From Ananas comosus (Eukaryota > Streptophyta > Magnoliopsida > Poales > Bromeliaceae), in the NCBI RefSeq assembly GCF_001540865.1, contig NC_033635.1, positions 4,893,214 through 4,957,213 of the forward strand: a DNA stretch of 64,000 nucleotides, in the 5' to 3' direction. Below are positions 44,357-55,009 of this stretch, piece after piece. Numbering within the stretch: position 1 is the stretch's first letter; each line of letters opens with the position of its first letter. Position numbers and translations under genes: made by a program. The notes under the pieces are model-generated. The model was not told the origin of the DNA, did no database searches, and saw only the letters and a list, made by a program, of their open reading frames with translations.

Positions 44357-45423
44357 GTAGGATGAAAAGATTTGATAAAAAAATTCGAAATTTAGTTTCT
44401 ATATATTTCAAGTGGTACATATTATGTTCAAAGATATCGATCGTTAATTTGGAGGTTCTATCATCGAAAATAAATGAATGACAGTAAAGCCTGTTTACTA
44501 GATAGCATTCGAGCTCAACTCTCTCTCTTTCTTTCTCTATCTATATATATATATAATATTTTGATCAATTGACTAATTAATATTATCATTTTAAATTGAT
44601 AGAATATGATTTTAGGTGGTGAATTAGAAGTTGTGCAGTTAACATAAAAAACTTGTCTGTATCCAATGGGTGAAAGCTCCAATGGTACTGATACGCATAA
44701 TCCTTTCAAAAAAAAACAACTAAAAAACTTATTTGATTTGTAAAAAATTAGCTGTGCCCGCAATTATTTATCCATCATTCATGTCAATTAGCGTCGAGAT
44801 CAACCTTTCCATTATTATTAATTATTCAAGTTACCATTCGAGTTAATACAACGGCTTCTTTCTTTCTTTATTTCTTTTCTTTTTCTTTTCTTTTTTTTTT
44901 TACAATTGGTGATTATGTGGTCCATATATAAAAAGTGGATATTTATAGATAGCAAGATTTGATAGCGAAAACATATCTGTTCATAGTACTGTTAATTACT
45001 CTATTTAAATATTATCTTTTTATCCTTCAAAAAATATTAGGGTTAATTTTATACAACTCTCTGTAAATATATCGTATCGCAAATGTATCCCTACAAAGTT
45101 TAACTTTTTATATTTATTCCTATAAAAATTCAATGATATTCATATTTATCCCTCTGATTTATTACCATTATAGTACTATTTATTTTCTAACAGAAAATAA
45201 ATAAAATTATATTTCTATTATTACAAATATGTCTCTCCAAAAGCCCAATTATTAAAATTATGAAGAAATGTCCTCCAAAAAATTTCCAAAGATTTTCTTC
45301 TTCCTTTCTACCATTACAAATAATATAAAAGTGATAAAAAGATCAATTTAGCTCATTTACTAATCATGGGTAAGTATTTTACGTTCCAATCGTTAACTGT
45401 TTTTTTCTAACGGATCTTAATAA
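44357..45423. other. Left flank of Copia B, copy 3
   Basis: Complete repeat of 37151-38217 directly after a single n. No polypurine tract or LTR start precedes it, although RNase H coding ended just before the n. Confidence 0.8.
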
Positions 45424-46404
45424 TGTTAAGAATATGCCTTCTTTTGAACTTGGGTTGAATCAAATTAGTTAACCCATTAAGTTGGTTTATAAAAGATGGT
45501 ATAGGCTAGGACCATGGATTACATCAAATTGATTTTCAGTTTATTGGTGTAAGATTTGTGTTTATCTACACATGTCCTCTCCTAGTCTAATTAGGATTGT
45601 TGACTTGTTGACCGCACCTATATATATACATGCATGCCTATGCAACCGGTGTAGAGGCGTCATGTGTGAGAAAATTAATTAGCCCGTATGCATGCCTATG
45701 CAACCGGTGTAGAGGCGTCATGTGTGAGAAAATTAATTAGCCCGTATGCATGCCTATGCAACCGGTGTAGAGGCGTCATGTGTGAGAAAATTAATTAGCC
45801 CGTATGCATGCCTATGCAACCGGTGTAGAGGCGTCATGTGTGAGAAAATTAATTAGCATCGGGCTAATTAATTCACAAGCTTCCGGAGGCGTACGGCAGC
45901 AAGGAACCTAATTAATTAAGGTGGCTCCGTCCGTACGGTTAGAGAAGAAGCACCGCGTCTTTGCATGCGACGTCGGATTGGAGTCGGCAGCAGGAGCGGC
46001 GGTTCTTAACCAATTGTCTGAGCAGTTCGGATTCTTCGAAGCAACGACATAAAGGAATTTGGTTAGAGTTTTTATACTTCTCTAATTTGGTCTTCTCGGT
46101 TTTACGAAAAGCTTTTTCGGTATTTTCTTAGAGTTTTCGTTGGAACAAGAAAGGTGGGATTCACCATAAGGTTCTTGGTTTTTTTTATCCGGAGAAGACA
46201 TAAGGTATAAGCTTGTACTTCTATTTCTTCATATAGTGGAATACATCTCTCTCGCTCTCCCCGTGGACGTAGGCAATTGCCGAACTACGTAAATCTTGGT
46301 TTCTTCTTTCTGCATTTATTTCTTTTACCGTTCGGTCGATTTTCTCTATTTTTCGTGCATCCTTGTTGGTAGCACATGACGGACGATCCATCCGGTTCCC
46401 AACA
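45424..46404 (+). repeat. LTR of Copia B, copy 3 (981 bp), with AATAA on both sides
   Basis: Same LTR as 38218-39021 plus 177 bp, almost all from extra copies of a 58-bp unit. It is preceded by AATAA (45419-45423) and followed by AATAA (46405-46409). On its own it looks like a perfect solo LTR or the allele of the full insertion. Confidence 0.85.
45637..45868. repeat. Four tandem copies of a 58-bp unit inside the LTR
   Basis: Units start at 45637, 45695, 45753 and 45811, each beginning CCTATGCAACCGGTGTAG and containing GTCATGTGTGAGAAAATTAA. The other two LTR copies have a single unit. Unit identity is near complete. Confidence 0.9.
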
Positions 46405-47010
46405 AATAATATGTGAATATTTAAAAATATTAGAACTTTTATGGGAATAAATTTTTCATTGTATTGTAGTATCTTCATTTTTCAAATTTTATCCCGAAAA
46501 TAAAAAAATGTGCATGGAAAAAAAAAATTTCATGAAAAGCTTTTCCCCCACAAAAAAATTTTTTATGCTTTTTTGTGAAAGCAAACACATCCTTAATTTT
46601 GGTAATGGAACCTGTTCAGCAGGTTCCATTACCAAAATTTTTTATTTCACCCTTTCCTTATTGATGGTCAGATTTGATTATAGTCATTGAATATATTGAA
46701 GCATTAATTCTTCTATAATATTTCAGTGTCATTCTATGTTAGCTTAAACTATAGAAAAAGAATATATTGTTTTAAATCATTTACTAGTCCACTTATATGC
46801 ACGTGTTTCAATTAATGTTTCCTTGCTAAGAGAACCTTAATTGCCGACAATATATTATAAATACCAATAAATAATAATACAAAAATATTATATTGAAATA
46901 ATATGAAGCTTAAATTTTAATGATTTAACAATTGTTTCATGTTATTGGATGTGCATATATATCCGAGTGGGAAATTGAGTACAGCAGACTCCTATCTTCA
47001 TTTAATTTCT

Positions 47011-47050
<40 letters not shown>
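46405..47050. other. AT-rich flank right of Copia B
   Basis: Non-coding. It contains the inverted pair GGTAATGGAACCTG / CAGGTTCCATTACC (about 46600-46635) and a (TA)n run (47017-47055). Confidence 0.4.
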
Positions 47051-47059
<9 letters not shown>

Positions 47060-47166
47060 TAGGCTACTATACTATCTATGGTACCGGAGCTCCGGTACTA
47101 TAGTCTTGTTTTCGATCTTAAGGTGTTCAAATTAACGATCCACACCGTTAAATATGATATAGGGTA

Positions 47167-47892
47167 TGTTGGTAGCCGAAATCTACAATCCCTGACCCGG
47201 TCAAAGATCCTCCTCGGGGAGCGCGTAGGGATGCGGAATGGCTGTGGATGGTGACCCTCGAAATTTGCGCCATTCGATTGATCAAGCGATTCGGCTGACG
47301 AGGGATCAGGTCAACCGGATTCGAAACCTTTACAGCAAATTTGGTTCGGCTGGATGAGCCGAATGAACAAAAGAAGTCAGAATTTCAACCGAGGAATGAG
47401 CCGAATGGCTAATACAGCACAAGAGCTGGTCGGCCTGAAGAGCCGAACACTGCCTTCTATTGAAAGAGAATAGAGAAAGTATAGGAAAAAGGGTTTTAGT
47501 TTACAACGGAGTAATGCCCAAAAGGCAGACAGACTTCAGGATGCTAAGTTACAGGAACTACTCTTAGGAAAAACAGTAAATGCGAGAAAGAAAGATGCAG
47601 TAAAATAAATGTGGTCTTTTGTGCGCAGGGGCGAAGACCCCTTTTTGGGATATTATTACCCTATTTATAGATAGCCCCCTCGGTCAGTTATTGTTCTTAC
47701 ACGATCGGCCACTATCTCCCATATTCCGGACCACTTCTAGCCGATTGGAACCGCATGTAACTGCTTGCGGTTACCGTAACTTCCTTCAATTGGCGCGATA
47801 CACTTTTCCGGTGCTCCCGATACACGACCGAGTAGATGCTTTTGAAGGGAATATTCGCACCTAAATCTCATCCGCGCCTAATTGGCTCAACA
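47167..47892. mobile_element. Solo LTR, 726 bp, nested in the MITE
   Basis: TGTTGGTAGCC...GGCTCAACA flanked by GGGTA on both sides (47162-47166 and 47893-47897). TATA-like CCTATTTATAGATAG occurs at about 47660-47674. Same family as 29623-30349. The frame at 47619-47864 is not a gene. Confidence 0.85.
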
Positions 47893-48287
47893 GGGTATAT
47901 GAAGTTCTTAGGAATAAAATTTTTGTTTTTTTCGACATCGTTTACTTCGTAAATAAATTATGTCAAAATAGACGGTGCAAATTGAATAATTTTTAAAATT
48001 TGAGTATAGGACTTTTAAATTCAAGATCAAGAATGTTAACCTTAATCTAGATAGTTTAAAGAATTTTCTATCAAAATTTGAAGAAATTTAGATTCTTCTA
48101 CACCGTTAAACTCCAAACTAGCCATAGTAGCCATTGAAAATTGACAATTTTGAAATGGGCTTGATATATCATAAAGTAAACTATGTCGAAAAAATATAAA
48201 ATTTTATTTCTAAAAACTTTAAATATCCTAGATCAGTGTTAACGGTGTGAATCGTTGATTTGAACACCCTAAGATCGGAAAACGAGA

Positions 48288-48315
48288 CTATAGTACCGGA
48301 GCTCCGGTACTATAG
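48288..48315. repeat. 28-bp perfect palindrome
   Basis: Centre CCGGAGCTCCGG, extended on both sides to CTATAG. Part of the right inverted end of the family-X element; the left end carries a slightly diverged form at about 47080-47100. Confidence 0.9.
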
Positions 48316-48342
48316 ATAGTATAGTAGCCTAATTCTATATGN

Positions 48343-48343
<1 letters not shown>

Positions 48344-48418
<75 letters not shown>
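48344..48418. repeat. (TA)n microsatellite
   Basis: About 75 bp of TA after the n at 48342. Confidence 0.9.
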
Positions 48419-48420
<2 letters not shown>

Positions 48421-48424
48421 TGAA

Positions 48425-49040
48425 AGCAAATAATTATTTAGGAAAAATACTGCTATACATAGAAATTCTTGTGGGGATCAATTTTGTAGAGCTTGGCACC
48501 TATGCTTTTGAAAGTACGGAAGCCTTTGTGTTTGTAAGTTGTTTTCGATGAGGGGACATCCGATTCGGCGATCGGCTCTATTAGACATGATCTATACTAT
48601 TATAACTATTTAGAAATCAAATTTCATAATTTTTTGACTTCATTTGCCTAGTAAATGAGTAGGCTCAAAATGAATGGCTGAAAATAAAAAAATTCCATAA
48701 AAAACTAGTGATAAAGGAATCAAATTTCAAATCGAAAGTATTGTTTTTACTCTTGATGTCAAGTAGAATTTTCTATTAAATATTTATATAATTTGGATAC
48801 TTCTACACCGTTGAACTTTAAAAACGTGCCACATCAGCCGTTAAAATAGTCATTTTTGAGACCCTATAATCGCTTAGTAAATAACGTCGAAAAATTATGA
48901 AATTTGGTTTCTAGATAGTTTTAATAACGTAGATTATACTTAACGGAGCCGATCGTCGAATCAAATATCCGATCATCAAAAATAATTTACAAGCACGGAG
49001 GTCCTCGTATCGAAAGTACGGGAGACGCACTCCAATTTTG
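48425..49040. mobile_element. MITE, family X, subfamily with GAAAGTACGG ends
   Basis: CTTTTGAAAGTACGGAAGCC near the left faces TCGAAAGTACGGGAGACGCAC at the right, with inner CGATTCGGCGATCGGCTC and GAGCCGATCGTCGAATC arms. Confidence 0.6.
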
Positions 49041-50250
49041 TATGTTGGACCGAGTATGGCATTGGCTTGTATGGGCTATCACTAATTTAAAAAAAATGCA
49101 CAAACAGAAAATAGCAAAAATAAAAAATAAAAAATAATTACACAAAAAAATGCGGGGATTTACGTGGTTCAATAACTTGTCTACACGGAAAAAAAATGAG
49201 AAAAATATATCTTTTATATGACAAAATTAACTACATTATAATCTCACATTTTTATATTTCTCTCAAATTAAATATAAGAGCTTTATGATTATTACTCCTT
49301 TTGTTAAATATAAAAATTTTTAACACCACTTTATATCAGCTTAAGATCATTTGTTTTACATATATAGTATGAGAGTAGGATATTCTGAGTTTCAAATCAT
49401 GCCAGACTCTCAATATTATTAATTTTTTTTTATTAATAAATTCAAACCCACGTTATGACCTACAGAAAATCTATAAAAATCGTTCTCTATCAATTTAAAC
49501 TTTTAGAGTACAACAATCCTCTCACATTACTTGGCCCTTAATCTCCTGTACATAACTTTTCCAAAATGCCATAGGCTTAATAAAAACAAAATTAAAATGC
49601 ATCCGCGTGTTTCGTGTGTACATAAACTATACATGCATTATTCTTTTAATTAGTGCACATGCACATATAGAATGGCAATTAAAGTCAAATCGAACTACTC
49701 CAAAACGCCATAGGCTTAATAAAAATAAAATTAAAATGAGCGCATCCGCATCTTTCACGAGTAAATTAAAATGCATCCGCATCAATCATGCATGCCACTA
49801 CCGTCCAAAGATGCTCATTCACGCTTAAAAGATTTGGTAGATCCTGTGCACCATGAATTAGCTGATATATATTTATATACATGTCTATTTTGTATTTTAA
49901 ATTTATGGGCAAATAAATATCTTTATATTTTATACTTACATTCAAAATTTGCTACATCTAAACATTTTTTTTTTAACAAAAAAAAGCCTTGAAGCTATCA
50001 GCTACACAATCATGTAATCCTACAGGTGGCTTTCTAATGGCCAAATCTACTGCACTTATTTTTTTTTTTTAAGAGAAAAGTTGTATGCCATTCGTTGGAA
50101 GTGTAAAATAATTAGACTTTTAACTTAAGACCTCAAATACCAATTGTCAAATTTTTTCCTACTTGTGTTAGGACGATCGATTATTGTGCTTAGTCTTAGA
50201 TTTTTCCGTTTATATGGTAATAGTCTAAATGCAGAGTGACCTTAGATCTT
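49041..50250. other. Intergenic upstream region of the polyamine oxidase gene
   Basis: AT-rich and non-coding. A short direct repeat (CAAAACGCCATAGGCTTAAT / CCAAAATGCCATAGGCTTAA, about 49560 and 49700) also carries AAAATTAAAATGCATCCGC words. Confidence 0.4.
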
Positions 50251-50258
50251 CTCACCTT

Positions 50259-50265
50259 TATAAAT
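50259..50265 (+). promoter_or_regulatory. Probable TATA box of the polyamine oxidase gene
   Basis: TATAAAT 76 bp upstream of the ATG. The GA-repeat-rich stretch between (about 50296-50338) would be the 5' UTR, a common monocot leader type. Confidence 0.5.
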
Positions 50266-50340
50266 TAAAGCACCAACAATAAGTTCCACATAGAGAGAGA
50301 AATAGAGAGAGAGAGAGAGAAATAGAGAGTGAGAGAGAAC

Positions 50341-52993
50341 ATGGAGAGGATGTTTGTAGTAGCTTTACTACTTCTCACAACACATGCTGTTTTAGCCATC
50401 GCGGCCGGCCCCTCCGTTATCATCGTCGGAGCCGGCTTTTCCGGTAACTAGCTAGCCTAAATATATATATAAAGAAGAGATCTAACTCGACAAATGAATG
50501 TACAATCCAGTTGCGGCACCAAGGACTTCGATCGATATATATATCACTTTGTTTTTCCAACGTGTTCATAAGGTATTTCGGCGGCGAAGACGCTATCGGA
50601 TGCCGGGATCAAGGACTTTCTCATTCTGGAGGCGACGGACCACATCGGCGGCCGCATCCACAAGACCAACTTCGCGGGGATCAACGTCGAGAAGGGCGCG
50701 AACTGGGTCGAGGGTGTGAACGGCACCGAGGTGAACCCCATCTGGGTCATGGCTAATGAGCTCAAGCTAAGAAGGTTCTACTCCGACTACGATAACATCT
50801 CCTCCAACACCTACAACCAAGAGTGAGTACTTGCATGTATAATTATTAAGGACTTTGCACGGCAATGTACTTCTCTTTTGTTTTTTTTTTTTCTAGGGGT
50901 CCTTGGATTATTACTTTGTTGATGTTGATGGTCCTTTATTCTTTTCTCTTTTTTCTTTTTTTTTTCTTTCTAAAATCGGTGGAGGGGTGGGCTGTACGGG
51001 AGTTCGGAGGTGGGGAAGGCTATCGAGGAGTCGGAGAGCATCCACAGCGACGGCGAGAAGCTCTCGGCGAGGCTGCCGCCAAGCGGCCGCAGCGACATCT
51101 CGATTTTGACAATGCAGCGCCTCAAGAACCAGTAGATCACCGTTCCTGTGGCCTCTATATATAACAACTCAACCTTTCTCTTTACATCTCTAATATTTAT
51201 AAATTAGTAGCTTAATTGCTTCTCTTTCTGTTTTTTTTTCAAAAATTTTTTTATAGATCCAGTTCATATTTTTATAAGTCTTACCAAAATGCCTTTATTC
51301 TATCTCTTCTATTTTTCTCTCATCCCTCTCGCCTCTTTAGATGCCGTTGTTCTTGTCGTTCTCGATGTTGCCCCCTTCCTCTCCCTTCTCTTCCTCCTCC
51401 TTTTTCGTTCTCCGCCTCCAGGATATGGACATGAGGGCGATGATCTCAAAGGGTTTCCTCTTGACAACGGTGGGACGGAGGTCGAAAAGGCCGAGGTTGC
51501 GATGGCAACAATGTGTTCGCGATGGAGGAGGAGAAGGAAGAGGAATGAGAGATTGATGTCTTCCTCCTCATTTTCTCCTTCTTCTTCTTCTTCTTGTTCG
51601 TGTTCTGTGTAGTTCTTTTAATATTAAAGATAATAAAAATATTACATGATTTGACTATTTATTATATCTTTTTATAAATATAAAAAATTTATAAAATAGT
51701 ATAATTTACTGTTAAATAGTATAATATATAGTCAAACTTTTGAATGTAGGTTGTATGATATTTATGGTCTCATATTATTTGGTCTAAAAAATTATGTCCA
51801 CTTTTTTCGTCATTTAATTTAAACACAGCCACATATATGCATATTAATTTGCAAAATGTTATTGAATCTATTTGTAAGGATCTCCAAACTCAGCTTACTC
51901 GACTAAGTTTTGAGACTAATCGATATAAAAATTGTAGATTTAGAGTCAAATCTGGTCAAATCTCGGCCGAGTGACATAAAATTCAGAATCTGAGCGGTCC
52001 GCTAAATTATATATAAATAGTAAAAGTATTGAGACATAAATATATGAAAAGTACAAAATAGTAATACCGAATGTTTTTACCATGGACAAAAGTTAATAAT
52101 TAAATAACTGTAGAACCCTCTATTTAGGGTGTATATCTATGGCGTTTTGAACTAACTAGCTAATGTACGGTTCTGCAATTTGCATGCATGATATGTACGT
52201 ACGTAACGCAGTGTTCCGACGAGTGCACTGGACATGGTGGTGGACTACTACAGCTACGACTACGAGTTCGCAGAGCCGCCGCGGGTGACGAGCCTGCAAA
52301 ACACCGTCCCGCTGCCGACCTTCGCCAGGTTCGGTGAGAGTGTCTACTTCGTCGCCGATCAGCGCGGCTACGAGAGCGTCGTCTACCACGTCGCTCACCA
52401 GTTCCTCAGCACCGACAAGGCCTCCGGCGCCATTAACGACCCCAGGCTCAAGCTCAACAAGGTCAGGACCTGGGCCTCCTCCCTCTTTTTCTTCATTTGT
52501 TTGCTTATTTATTTGTTTATTGTTGTTATATTTTTCTTTATTGTTGTTGTTGCTGCTGCTGCTATTTGTGTTTACATAGGAAGGGTAAGGGTAAATTATC
52601 AGTGTTGTTGGTCTCAAACTATATTGGGCGAGTGATGCTATATTATTATTACTAGTGAAGGCCCGCGCTTCGCGGCGGGACATTTATGTAATTTTTAAAA
52701 TATTTAAATAATTTTTTTAATTTTTTAATTTTTAAATCTAATTTTAAAATTTAAACTTCAAAAATGAAGAGAGTAAAATTTAAAAAAATGTTTAAATAGA
52801 GAGAAATAAAAAAATTAAAATCTGAAACACCCAATTAAAATTAAAATAAACGCTGTATGCTAACTATTAAATTTAAAATCTAAATATAAAAATATAAAAT
52901 CTGTAAATTTAAATTTTAAAATCTCTCTCTCTCTCCCTCTCTCTCTTTCTCCCTCTGGCTCTCTCTCTCTCTCTCTTTCTCCCTCTGGTCTCT

Positions 52994-53046
<53 letters not shown>

Positions 53047-53574
53047 CTCCTATCGCCCCTCTCCCTCTCTTCTCTCTTCCCCTCTCTCCCTCAGTCCTCT
53101 CCCCACCCCACCCCCCCCGCCCCCCCAACCCGCTTGCGCCTACCCGAGCCCCGCGCCCGTGCCTGCCCCTCGCGCTCGCCTCCGCCCTGTTTGCCGCCAC
53201 GCGCCGGTGCCCGCGCCCGGCGCCCGCCTGCAGGGAGGCCCTAGCCCGCGCGCGGGTCAGCGCGGAGCTCGCCACTGCGCCAGCGACCGCGCCGCGCGCC
53301 CCCTCGCGCTGGGGAGAGGAGGAGAGGGGGGGGAGAGAGAGAGGTGGGGGGAGGAGAGAGGACAGAGAGGGAGAGAGACGGGTGTGGGGGAGGAGAGAGG
53401 GGTGGGGGGGGCGGGGGGAGAGGGAGAGACAGGGAGAGAGCCGGAGGGGGGGAAAGAATAGGGAAGAAAGAGGGGGGCCGCGCACCCGCGGAAGCGGGTC
53501 GCGTGCAGGGCGCGGCCGCGGCACCCGCCGGTGCGGGGGCCGCGACGTGGGGAGAGAGAGCGGGAGGGAGGTGG

Positions 53575-53622
<48 letters not shown>

Positions 53623-54315
53623 AGAGAGAGGCCCCCGTGCGCGGGGGCGCGGGTCGGGTACCCCGGCACCCCCGTGTCCCCTCTCTCTCTCTCTCTATCT
53701 CTCTCTCGCTCTCCGCGCGACCCTCGCGCGGAAGCGCGCCGGGCGCGGTCCCCTTGGGACCCCTCTTGTCCCCCCTTCTCTCTCTTGTCTGCTTCTCTCT
53801 ATCTCTCTCTCCCTCTCTCTCTCTCTCTTGCTCTCTCTCCCTCCCTCTCTCTCTGTTCTCTCTCTCTCTCCTCTCTCTCTCTTTCTCTCGCGCGCGAGCT
53901 CCCGCAAAAGCGGGGAGCTCGTCGTACAAACTCTCGATTATATAGTTTATATATAGATTTATTATTATTATTGTTGTTGTTGTTGTTGTTGTTGTTATTG
54001 TTATTTTGCTTCGTTAATTTTACTTTTCATATTCGTATGCAGTGTATATCGTTTAATAATGTCTCCTCTTGACCGATGGTCTCTAGAGTAAGTAGCAAAA
54101 AATTTGATAGTTGATATCCGAGATTTTAAATTTAATCCTAATTAATTTAAATTTAGCTAAATTATTTTTAAATAAATAAACGAAAAACTAGCATGTTATC
54201 TATCTCTTAAAAAAATTTAAAAAAAAAGTCTCCTTTGAATTTTGGCATGTGAAAGAGCGATAGATCCACATGGCACTCCTCAACTTACTGCTAAGAAAGT
54301 ACCACTCAACACTAT

Positions 54316-54363
<48 letters not shown>

Positions 54364-54973
54364 ACTATATATAAAAGCACGTATATTTAAATTTGGGTCT
54401 GTCGACAGACCCATTTTTTGGCGGAAAAATTAGCGCCCATTTTCTTCTTTCCGTACGAAAAATTTTAAATATAAGAATAAAAATAGAAATAAAAACAGTA
54501 ATCAATACGTAAGTTCTCTATAACAGATTAGAGATCTAAAAATCCTAAAATATAAATTTTTTTATTTAATTTCAAAAGTAAATTTTTTATAACAGATTAC
54601 GAGTGTGAAAATCCTATAAAAGATATTTTTCTATTTTATTTTAAAATATCTTTTTTAGATATTATCTATTTAATTTCAAAATATATATTTTTTTAAGATA
54701 ACGGATTTTATTTTTCTATTTAATTTCAAAAATTTATTTCCTAACAGATTTTATTTTTCTATTTAATTTCAAAAGTAATTTTTGCATTAGAGATTATTGT
54801 TAACTATTTATCATTTAAAGCATATCTTTCTTAATAGCGTGATTTATTATTTTAAATTTTTTAGATACATATTTGGCAATCATATAAAATATGGCCTAAA
54901 ATTAAAAAATAATTTAAAAAAATTATAACTTTTTCTAATAATTATTACGGGTATTTGCACGTACATTTTACTA

Positions 54974-55009
<36 letters not shown>

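Larger units (their letters stand above)
47055..48336. mobile_element. Family-X MITE split by a solo LTR
   Basis: Inverted ends over 100 bp: AGGCTACTATACTATCTATG at 47061 faces CATAGATAG-type AGTATAGTAGCCT ending at 48330. Inner words are CGATCCACACCGTTAA and TTAACGGTGTGAATCG. Near each end is the palindrome TACCGGAGCTCCGGTA. Removing the LTR leaves about 550 bp, the usual family length. Confidence 0.75.

Noticed and set aside
45637..45868. Regular 58-bp repeats considered as a CRISPR array
   Set aside because: Units are contiguous without variable spacers, lie inside a plant LTR, and are simple tandem duplications.
52916..54072. Long open frames on both strands (337 codons minus, 242 and 187 codons plus) inside intron 4
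   Set aside because: They are products of CT/GA and GC low-complexity sequence (Arg-Glu or Ser-Leu-Pro runs) and overlap on both strands, with no domain or codon-usage support.
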